DNA of 64,000 bases. It comes from Sipunculus nudus. Its lineage: Eukaryota > Annelida > Sipuncula > Golfingiida > Sipunculidae. The notes under the pieces were generated by a model, which had not been told where the DNA came from, searched no databases, and was given only the letters and a program-made list of their open reading frames with translations. Shown piece after piece: positions 23,501 through 35,010 of this stretch. The stretch lies in assembly GCA_026874595.1 (NCBI GenBank), contig CM049306.1, positions 59,714,019-59,778,018 on the forward strand. Reading direction: 5' to 3'. The position numbers and the translations under genes are program-made. How positions within the stretch are numbered: the first letter of the stretch is position 1; each line of letters opens with the position of its first letter.

Positions 23501-26500
23501 CATCCAAGTTGTATACATATGCAAAATTTAAGGCAGATAAGTCAAACCACTTCATGTATATGAGTGATTTTAGCCCGTGGCAGACAAACAGATGGACGCT
23601 GAGCAAAAATGGTTGCAGGTGACGCCACCAGATTTGCGTATGATAAAGAGCTATGTGAGAACTATACATATGCAAAACTTTGGCCCAATTGGTCAAACGT
23701 TTCCCAAGATATGAGCTTGGATGTCTGCTGCATAAACTAGAATGCAGGTGGCGTCACCTGTCATAAAATCAAGAGAGCTGTCAGGGATGTATAAACCTGC
23801 AAAATTTTAGGCAGATATGTCAAACCACTGCCAAGATATGAGTGATTTTATCCCATGGCAGACAAACAGACAGGAGCTGTGCAAAAATGGCTGCAGGTGG
23901 CGCCACCAGTTTTGCGTATGATAAAGAGCTATGTGAGAACTATACATATGCAAAACTTTGGCCCAATTGGTCAAACGGTTCCCGAGAAATGAGCTTGGAT
24001 GTCTGCAGTGTAAACGTGAATGTAGGTGGCGCCACCTGTCATAAAATCAGAAAAGCTATCCAGGATGTATACGCATGCCGAATTTCAGGTGAATTAGTCA
24101 AGTCACTGCAGAGATATGAGTGATTTTAACCCAAGGCAGACAAACAGATGGACACTGTGCAAACATGGTTGCAGGTGGCGCCACCATTTTTTGTTCAGTT
24201 ATAAAGCTCTCCAAGGGCTATATTTGTGCAAAAAAATTTTCCTCATCAGTCAAACGGTTCCCGAGATATGAGCTTGGATGTCTGCAGCGTAAACGTGAAT
24301 GTAGGTGGCGCAAACTGTCATAAAATCAGAAAAGCTATCCAGGATGTTTACCCATGCCGAATTTAAGGTGAATTAGTCAAGTCACTGCAGAGATATGAGT
24401 GATTTTAACCCAAGGCAGACGAACAGATGGACACTGTGCAAACATGGTTGCAGGTGGCGCCACCATTTTTTGTGTATGTTATAAAGCTCTCCAAGGGCTA
24501 CATTTGTGCAAAAAAATTTCCTGATCGGTCAAACAGTTCCTGAGATATGTGGGTTTATGTGTGGAAACAGACGCACAAACGGACGCAGTGCGCAGAGGAA
24601 AGGTCAGAGGTCAAAACAAAATCGGGGCGCAGCAGTTCACATGTGACCCGAACATAATCCCGGATTTCGTAAAATTCCGCCCAGCGGTTATGGAGGAGTT
24701 CTCCGGACACCTACGCGGTGGCGGCGGCGGCGGTGGGCTGAAAACATAGTATCCTCAAAACTCTGTTTTGGCGGATACAATAATATAACAGCATGCTAAC
24801 ACAAGAATAAGTGCTTGCACTGTGACCAAGTGGCACTTTGGCCTAAACATGTAAAAAAAGCTTGGGGTCGCCATATAAATACTCAATTCTCATTCAAAAT
24901 GGTTTAAAACTGTTTTACATTTGCTGTGTGAGAGGAGTAAAATATGGAACAACTTCAGGAGATCATTTTATTTACATACAATATAGGCTCTCATTTGCAA
25001 TATATGCCCTCTATGCCGGCGACCTGGGTTCCATTCCCAGCGTGGCTACGAGAGTGGGTTGTGGTGGTCCGTCCAAGGCCTGTGGTTTTCTCCCAGTCCT
25101 CCAGTTTCCTCAACCTTTACTGACTTCTGAGCACCAACATCCAAGCCATGGAGAGTGCCTCGTATTAGTTATTATAACTAGTTGTTAAGTCCATGTAAAA
25201 CAAATAAAGTTTATAACGTAGGTTCACCATAATTTCTCTCTGCTTCAGGACCTGAACAATATGACCTTCCGATTCAAGGACAAGGAGAAACCAAGAAATT
25301 TTACCAGCACCACAGCTAGTCTCATGCATGTAAGCAACGTTTCTTTTTATTTTAGATAATTATGTTAACAAAATTGGGCCAAAGATTTAATGCTGAAAGA
25401 GAACTGAGCAGTTATAATCTAAAGTTCAATTAAAGGACTATATATAGCTATGACTTCAAAAGTAACCATATACATGTTTTTAACTTTGTGTCATGTTTCC
25501 TGTTACCATCACACACTCAAGTGCTCAGGCCCACATCTGAAGTTGTTAAAGCTTAATAATGTGCATGTGGGTCATACCAGAAAAAAGTTAATAACTGCTA
25601 TTTATGCTTAGTTTTGTCTGTTGAAATATTACAGTGTAGTATGTTTTCATGGTTAATAATGATTTTGTTTCATAATTTATTGTTTTATTACGTAAACATA
25701 ATTGTGAGCTGTTTCTGTTTTAATGAGAATTTTCTCTGTTAAAGTTTATATGCCAGAGTAAGCCAACCGAAAATTTTCCCTTATTGGGCCTATTATCGCC
25801 CATCCCGCCTCGTTCCCCTGTATCTAGATCACACTTCCGTTACCCATAATCACATTTTCTTCTGGCGTACGCCATGATGGACGTGTGATCCCGCTCTGCG
25901 AGATTCGTCCACTGTTGGGTTTGTACTAATGAGTTTGCCAACTGAACTGTAAGTTGTCTTCTTTTTTCCATTGCCCGCCATGGAGAACCCCACTTATTGT
26001 GGCTCTTGTCTTCTTAATCCCGGTTGGGAATCACACCCCACTTGTTTTCGTTGCTGCTCCAACAATGACTCCTGCCGTGTTCCGGCTGATCCTTGTTTTC
26101 ACTGCCAGACTTGGACGTCTGACCAGTGGGCCCTTTCCAGGATTGGGCTCATTCCCCGGTACTTGGGGGTTCACCCTCCTATATTCCATTGTCTGGCCCC
26201 GTGGTTGTCTCCGAGGGGGTGGGGGGGGGCCTACCCTGGTTGACCGCACCACGGCCGTGCTGCGTTCACCGTCCATTCCCGCCGGTCCTGTCACCTATCC
26301 AGTGGTTTAGACAGTTAAATCGTTGAATTCTCATTCACGGAAACGGCATTCTTCCCCCGTTCCTGCGGCCTCCCGTTCATATTTGTCCTGGGCTTGTTAA
26401 TCACTTATGTCGGATCTCGACGATTTGTCCAGACCCGATTCAGTCCGCCCGGCGCCCTCGCCGGCGCCCCGGTAATTTCTCCCCGGCCGTTCTCGTCGCC

Positions 26501-29500
26501 CGGCTCCTCGCCGAATTCCTTCCTTATCCCCGTGGCCGGCTGGAGCCGTCCCGCTGGATCGCCCGGACCTTCCTGGTGTGCAGGTAAGTGAGTCGGTCCC
26601 TCCTGCCTCCATTCGGGGCTGCCGGCCTCGCCTCCGGTTCCTCCGTCTGCCGTCGTTACTTCCCGGCCGGCCGGCTCTTCTTTCAGTGACCATCTGCTGT
26701 GCGGCCTGCGGCTCCGGTTCCTGTGCCTTCCCGGATGGTTCCTGCTGCTGCTCGTTCTCTGGCTTCCTGTTTCCCGCCTCCGGTGGCTCCGGCTCAGCGG
26801 GTCTCTCTGGCTCCCCCTACACGGGGTTCTCCAGGGTCCCCGACTGCTCAGTCAGCCGCTCCCGCCCTGGCATCAGACCAGTGGTCGGCGATCACGCTGC
26901 GCCGCCAGGCTTGGCGTCCGCGCAATTCAGCTCAGTCGGCCGATCCCGCCCTGGCACCAGACCAGTGGTCGGCGATCGCGCTGCACCGCCAGGCTTGGCG
27001 TACGCGCACATCTGCGCTTATGGACCTAGGGGCTACCTCCACACAGGAGGCTAACCCTAGTGGTCCGAAGTTCCGTTGGTTCAAGCTCGGACTTCCTCGG
27101 CGTCGGCGGCCGATTCTTAATTGAATCCTGGCCCCTTCCATCGCCCTCCGCAGCGCCCGCCGTGTGTCTGGAATTACCGACCACACGGGGGATCTCTTAC
27201 GTGGGCCCCACGCGGTGGTCTCGGGTTCTCGCTCTACTGGGGCCCCGCTTCCGCCGGGTTCGGTTACATCTTGGTCCCCCGGTACCCTCACGGTACCGCA
27301 CGGCCGTTGGCGCCCGATCTTAGACCTGTAGCGCCTCCTTTCGTTCATCCGTCCGCCCCCGTTTCGGATGTTCATTATCCATGCTGTGCTCCGCATTGTT
27401 CGGCGGATGGATTGGGTGTTCAAAAATAGACCTTACGGATGCCTAATTCACGTTTCCATTTCAGGTCCATCCGTTCGGGATCCACGTGGCCCCCTGGTTT
27501 TTACCATACTTGTTCCCGCAGTCCTTGGTTTTCTCCGTTCACCTGGCATTTCTGTGCTCCCTTATCTGGACGCTGGCTTGTCAGGGTTCTCATCTTACTT
27601 CGGAACCTCGGCTTCCTGGTCATTGCGGCTTAATCTCTTCTCACTCCCACCCAGTCCCTCCGATTTCTGGGTGTCACGCTCACTTTGGCGTTTTTACTCT
27701 CCCACTCCGCCGCCTGATTCGTTCCTTTCTCACGTGGCGCCGTGTAGACTCGCGCCCTGCGGCTTCTCTCCACGATGCTCTCAACCGGGCCGCGTCTTTC
27801 ATCCCGTTCGGCCGCCTGTACCTGCGTCCGATTCAGTATATCTTGCGCCAACACGGCCTTCTCCGGTTAACCTCGGTTCGTCCTACGATCCTCCCGTTTC
27901 GGCGCACCTGGCGGTCCCTTCGTCCCTGGATGGACCTTTCCTGTCTCCTGCGCGGCCTTCCTTTTCCAGGGGTGTCGATTGCACCGTCTATACCGATGCG
28001 TCTCTCCTCGGTTGGGGGGCCCTTCTCGCCGATCTTCGCGCTTCCGGGATATGGTCCCCGTCGGAACGTCTGCTCCATATCATTATCCTCGAACTGCGTG
28101 CCGTCCGTCGCGCGATCTCCCACTGGTCTCCCCGCTTGATCGGAAGTCACATTCTCATCCGGACTGACAATACCACGGTTGTGGCCTATATCTACATGCA
28201 GGGCGGTACTCGGTCTCCCTCGCTCATGCAGGAGACTTACCTTTTGTTCGATCTATGCCTCTCTCTCCGGGCTTCAGTTCGTGCATCCCATCTTCCGGGC
28301 GTGTCGAACGTCCTAGCGGACGCCCTTTCCCGTCACCCGGCGTCTCTTCCTTCCCCACCGCTCCTTCCACTCCTTATTCGGAGTGCTTTCGCTCGCCTGG
28401 GGCGGCCGGAATTCGATCTGTTCGATTTTCCGTTCCCCCCCGCTCTCGTGCCTTCCAAGACGAGTCTACGTCACCCTCGCGACCGTCTCCCCGACACGCC
28501 GCCGTCCGGGTGGTCTCACCGGTTTCTCTTTGCGTTTCCGGCGCCTCCGCTCATCCGCCGTGTCCTCCTCTGCTTGTCCCGCGCGGACCAGACTACCCTG
28601 CTTCTCATCGTTCCATTTCATCCTGCGGCTCCATGGTTTCCTCTGTGGCGCTCGCTTCTCTCTCGCCCCCCGCTTATACTACCGCTCCGCATCGCGCTCC
28701 CGTCGTTCCCTCGAGCGCGGCGCCCGTTTCGGTCGTGCCCTCTATGCGCATGCGTGCTCTCATCGGACACCTCAAGGATCAGGGCATTTCAAGTCCGGCT
28801 GCTCTCCTTGCCTCGGCTCCCCGTCACCGTTCTTCGGACCGCATCTACGGCTCCCGGTGGCGTCTCTTCACGGAGTGGCCGTCTTCCCGCGGCATCTCCC
28901 CTTTAGATCCGTCGCTTGCGGCTGTTTGGATTTTTCGTGTTCTTACTACCGGTTCAACATTATCCTATCCCTCTCTGCGTGGCTATCGCGCCGCCCTGCT
29001 GTCGGTGCTCCGTCCGCTGGGTCACGATCGTGTCCTTCATCCCCGTTGGTGTCGGACTTTCTCAAGGGGGTTCATGCCCGTGCATCTCGTCCACGGTATG
29101 TTGCGCCTTCCTGGCGCCTGGACATCATCTTACGTCACCTCCGGGAACCCCCTTATGAGCCGTTGCGTTCGGCCCATCTTCTCCATTTGTCTCGGAAAAC
29201 GGTTTTCCTCCTTGCTCTTGCCTCGGCTGGTTGCCGTTCTGAGCTTCATGCCCTCGTGGCTGATTCGTAATTCACGGTTCGTCGGCCACTCTACATTTCC
29301 GCCGGATTTTTATAGGAATTATCACAATTTTCGATGCCCCCGTCTGCTTGGCACGTTCCGGCCCTCCCTAACGGTCAGTACCGTTATGGGGCTCCCAATT
29401 GCTCGGTTCGTGCGTTGTGTTATTATCCACACGCTCCTCCTTCTTTACGGGGGGGGGGGGGGGCGCAAGCAGTTGTTTATTTCTACAAAAGTCACATCTT

Positions 29501-32500
29501 CCAATTCGGTGATTAGCCCTTTCACCATTAGTGCGTGACTCAAGCTACTATCGTCGCCGCATATGAATCAGCTTCTCATTCCACATTAGACCAACTTCAC
29601 TTCAAGGCCCATGACATTCGAGCTATTTCGACTTCCTTGGCCCATTTCTCCAGGATCTCACCTAATCAGTTGGTCCAGATGGGATACTGGATATCCCCAT
29701 CTCCGTTCACATGCTTCTATCTGACTGTTGTTCCGCTCCAGGCTTCGGGCCTCTCCTCCATGGGCCCTGTGTTCGCGTCGGGTGAGGTCCTACAATTTTC
29801 CAGGCCATCTTCTTCCTCTCCGTCGGTTCCGCCACCGACGTCGTCCGCTGCTCCTTCACAGCACTGTGATTCCTCGTTCCAGCGTTACAGGTAGGTGCTC
29901 CCTCCCCAAGGCATGTCTGTTTTTTTCTCATTAATACAGAAACAGCTCACAATTATGTTTACGTAATAAAACCCCCCCATTCCCTCCCAGTGAATGGTGG
30001 TTTTGTTAGTAAACTGTTGTGAGCTTTTCTGTATTACAAACATCGCTCCCTCCCAGTCCTCTTCCTTACGCCTTCGAAAATGTGATTATGGGTAACGGAA
30101 GTGTGACCTAGATACACGGGAACGAGGCAGGATGGGCGATAATAGGCCCAATAAGGGAAAATTTTCGGTTGGCTTACTCTGGCGTATAAACTTTAACAGA
30201 GAAAATTCTCATTAATACAGAAAAGCTCACAACAGTTTACTAACAAAACCACCATTCACAGGGAGGGAATGGGGGGGGTTTTCTTTGTTCATTATATTTA
30301 TATGATGTTTGTAATGACTGTATCATGATTTGTCATATAAGTCTCTCTTTTGAGAATCTAACTGAACCTGGATATGAACTACATATATGAAACTGCTTGG
30401 TCTTTCAGGATTACCCAATGAAAGAGGTGTTATGTGGTGGTTATTTAATGGAAGAATTCCGTCCTGATCTCATAAACATGGTCCTGGACAAACTGACACC
30501 AAATACTCTGAGGTAATGGTTTCTTGTTATTTTTATTACCTTTGTGTCACTGAATTAAAAACATTCCTCAGATACAGGACTAGGTAGACTGGTCAGCCTG
30601 TACTTGAGTCATGACACAAGGCATAGGCAAGAACACACTAACAGCCATTCATCCTATCGCATCAGTACAATGGTGAACAGTCAGTAGTCTAAACATAAGG
30701 CTACAAGTGATGAATTAACACAAATGAATTCATGTGAGCTCACAAACCAGATTGTAAATCCATCTCTATGGTAACAAGTCAGTTGCTGTGTGGTGTATAA
30801 GTTGGCTATGGTCCAGTAACCCTTGCAGAACACAGTGGTGTAAATGCGGTCAAAAATTCAACAAACATGCAGGGGGATTTAACAAAATGCTGAGTTTAAT
30901 CATTTTTCTCTTGCATGTTTGGTGTTGTTAGAAAGTACACGAACATATCTAACCATTATTCTGGTTTATTTTAACCTGTAGGTCATGATGCGTCAAAATG
31001 ACCTTTGAAGTTTTTGACAAGACCCTGATTTACAATATTTAAGATTATATAATTTCTTTCTTTACTGTAAATGACCACACTTGTTTGTCAAAAAAACATA
31101 TTTGAAATATAATTTTGTTCTTGTTCTTGCTTATTTTATGCTATTTGTATTGTATTTCTTTATAGAGTTTCAGTTGTTGGTAAAAAGTTCCAAGGGAAAA
31201 CAGACAAGATTGAAGAGTGGTACGGTACAGAATACACACTCGACCAAATTGATGACCAGCTACTGCAGGTAATACACCATAAATATTTTTAATTATGGTA
31301 GATTTTTTAATTAATTTTGTAGTGATTTTATCATATTGTGCAAAATTGAATAATTTTTTTTTCAGAATGATTGATATGAAATGTATTTAGATCTCATTTA
31401 ACTGGGAATTTTCAACTGCTTTTGATAAATGACTTCACACGTCAAGCCTTTCATAACTGTGATATGCCTTTTATCACGCAGCTATCACCAAGGACAACTC
31501 AGATTCTAGGTTTTGTTTACCACAGAAAGAAAAAAAATTTGCAAATATTTTTTGTTTTATATAAAGTGCCATTGTCTACAAAAATAAGATCAGGCCTGCT
31601 GATCAATTCATCTTATTCTCAAAGAGAACCCTGTTTGGCCAATCAGTTGGTTCTCTGCTGCTCATAGAGGAAATAACTAAAAAACCATGTTTACAGTAAA
31701 AGAAACCGTAAAAGACTGATGACATATGCAGAATTAAACACAGAAAGATAAAGGTGATAAAGCCACAATCAATTGTGTTAGAAATATGTTCCAAAACTTC
31801 TTAAAAATTGCAGATGGCCATACCAGAATTTTGTTTCCTCCCTGAATATATGTTATTAATTAGATGTAATATCTTCTTTTAATGTTCTAGTATTTTAAAC
31901 TCAAAAATGTTTCCCCCTCAGAAATGGAGCAGTTCTGGTTACCATAGTAACCTGCAGTTACCCACCAGGAATGACTTCATACCCACCAACTTTGACATTG
32001 TTCCCAGGGATGAGGAGGTACGTGTAACAGGATGGTGATGAAGATGATGATGATCATGATGGTTGTGGATGGGATGTTCATGATGTAATAATGAAGCTGA
32101 TGTTATTGGTTGGATCAACCATACTGTCAGAAAATTTAAATTGCATTAAAATTAAATGCTTCATTTCATGACAAGTGTTGTGCCAATAAGTTGATTTATC
32201 TATGATTATTCATTTCTTTACAGTTGATTAAATTAGTTCCAATTTTGTGCTATCAATTTTGAGTGATCATTTGTACACAAGCAAGGAAGTCTCATAAGTC
32301 TTGGGGGGAAATCTTTTAGGTACATAATTATAGTGTGAAGACTAGAATGACATATCTGGATGAGTATTGTCACAATTCAAATCACCATTGGTGTAGCCTG
32401 TGTATTTGATGACTGTGATATTTCTGTTTTCTTCTTGGTTAGAATCAGCCTCTGCCATTTGTGATAAAGGACACGCCCTTAAGTCGTCTGTGGTACAGGC

Positions 32501-33975
32501 AGGATGATAAATTCCTGCTGCCTAAAGCCTTCATCAGTATCAACCTCACAAGGTAAGGGTACAAATTCACCCATCATATACACCTGTTATGAAATGTTTT
32601 GATTGTGAAATAGCATCAAATAAACACAACATTACTGTAAGGCATAAGATGTAATAGTTTCAAAGGATTCTTTTAAAACTGTGGCCTGTAGAATGCCATA
32701 TGTGAGACGTAAGAGCAAGCAGGCAAATTTGAGGACAACTGACTAACAGACAGACACACTGACAAAGTGACACAAGATTGTAACAAGATGAATAAACCAG
32801 ATTATGAAAATGACTCAGAGGAAGAAAATAAGCTTTAGTTTATGTAATTGAGGCTTATAATTTTGGAGATATGGCAAAACATGATATGTTGAGGAGGTTT
32901 GCATCCAGTGCCCCCCTAGCGGCCGTATTAAAAAAAATGAAAAAAACATTTCAAAACATTTCAAGATACTTGTGTAGGACTTAAGATATGTCAGTTTACA
33001 CATCATGAATTAAACAGAAAATAACACACACATTCAAGAAACTAACCATGAAATCAACTCAACATGATATTGACTCACTATGAAATAAACACCATGAAAT
33101 AACTCCTAGACACATGTTAAGGCCCTCTTATTTGGTTGAAATTATGGGGACCTGGTGGAAAGATTCCTGGCAGAGCTGTTTATATTGCACAAAAATATGT
33201 GTAATTCTTTGCCTTCTATGCTTCATTTTCAAATTTTTAGGTGAATGTCACAGGATGACTTTGTCATGATATCTTTGATTTTAACATTTGGAGTAATTAA
33301 CTCACACTTTCAAGTTGTGATCTTTTTTGTCCCAATCTCAGTTATTCCATTACCAGACAAAGAGTGCTGTCAATGGACTGAATTATGCTCTAGACAAAAC
33401 CTTATACTCAAATTAAAATAAATTTCCAAATATTGTTAAAGTGAATGAATTTCCTGTTGTTAAAGTAGCATAATTGTTGCAGGAATTGTTTTGTTTTCAA
33501 TTGCACAATTTTGTATATTACAGTGCCCATGCATATGTTGATCCACTTTCTGCAAATATGACCCACATGTTTGCCACCTTGTTCAAGGATTCACTTAATG
33601 AATATGCATATGCAGCAGAGCTGGCAGGGCTGAACTATCACCTTGGCAACTCACTTTATGGTTTGACAGTAAGTATAGTTAATTCCTTGCACCATCAATG
33701 GTTTTTGATCAATAAGCTCGTTCCTTCACTATTATTGAACAGTGTAGTAAGTAACTTGTGTATGAATAATCACTAGGATAGTACTCCTGTTTCTTGTGAA
33801 TGTTTTGTTGCTTTAGAACAAAAGCTTTTCAGATCATATTAGTATATATCTTTTCATGTGACAAGTTTTGACAAATTAAAATGACTATTACTTCAGCTGT
33901 GAACATGCATTGTTTTTATATCAGTAACTCTGCCTAAGCCTGAGTCAGTAAAATGTGTCCTTCAAGCCATGTGTC

Positions 33976-34015
<40 letters not shown>

Positions 34016-34971
34016 AATATATACATATATATAAATATATATAAATATATACATATATGGTCATATTTTATAGGTTTCACTGTGTATATTATTTGTATTG
34101 GAATATTTCATTAGTATGAATAAAACAACACCTGAATCTCATAACTGTTTGTTCCAGCTTGGTGTTGAAGGCTACCATGATAAACAGCACATCTTACTTC
34201 AAAAAGTCATGGAGAAGTTGACTTCCTTCAAAATTGACCCTCAGAGATTCCAGATCCTCAAGGAACTGGTGAGTACACCAAAAGTATCATACACACAAAC
34301 ACACACATACATGCATAAGGAAAATAAGAATTAAACATTGCTCTGTCTACTTAAATGCTTAGGTGGATTATATTCTTTATCTCATTAGATACAAAGAATA
34401 TTACAGTTGGTTATTGAAGACATGTCAGCAATTGTATCTCTATGTCGGATCTGATATTCTAATTTAAATTTAGCATTGAGTGGTCATCACAAAGATTTCT
34501 AGAATTGAAAGTTAAGCCCACATTTACATCATTAAAGGGGCTTAATCACATTAAATCCATGTTGAATTAACACAAAAATGTCTTCTCTTTGAAGTAAAAT
34601 GGTACCCGATAAAAAATATTTTTCATTAAACCTTTGGCTTACTTCTTACACGAGTGTTAAAAAACCTGGACAGGGCACAATCACAGGCATCAACATAAAT
34701 AAAGTGTGTGGGACTCTGTGCAGCACCCAGGCTACAACATCTGTCAATCAGCAGATGCCCTGACAGACTTGGCCCAAAAAATTTAATACATGTACCCACT
34801 GGCTGAAACATCATGTGTTGCAGTGGTACACAGGCTCACACTGTGGGTGTCATTTCAGCTGAGGCCCCTGGACTTATCATACAGACCTGTTTCGACAGGT
34901 TCTACAATAAATTTATATTCAGCCCTTGGACCATAATGTGCATATAACAGAGATATATCACAGGACACAAA

Positions 34972-35010
<39 letters not shown>

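Larger units (their letters stand above)
25682..30282 (+). mobile_element. DIRS-type tyrosine-recombinase retrotransposon (intron 12)
   Basis: 4.6-kb element with the full DIRS architecture: a left inverted terminal repeat (25682-25870), gag-like region, RT, RNase H, tyrosine recombinase, an internal complementary region (29928-30036) made of the complements of both outer ends, and a right inverted terminal repeat (30065-30282). It is GC-rich against an AT-rich host. Frames are broken by shifts, a stop in the RT and two G runs, so it is probably inactive. It lies in the same orientation as IDE. Confidence 0.9.

Noticed and set aside
25026-25038. tRNA gene suggested by the GGTTCxAxxCC box
   Set aside because: No cloverleaf, anticodon arm or clear A box. 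It is followed by a SINE core and tail.
26031-28150. Long minus-strand frames opposite the DIRS element
   Set aside because: GC-rich coding DNA gives long antisense frames. All domain motifs (RNase H, HxxR, catalytic Tyr) are on the + strand.
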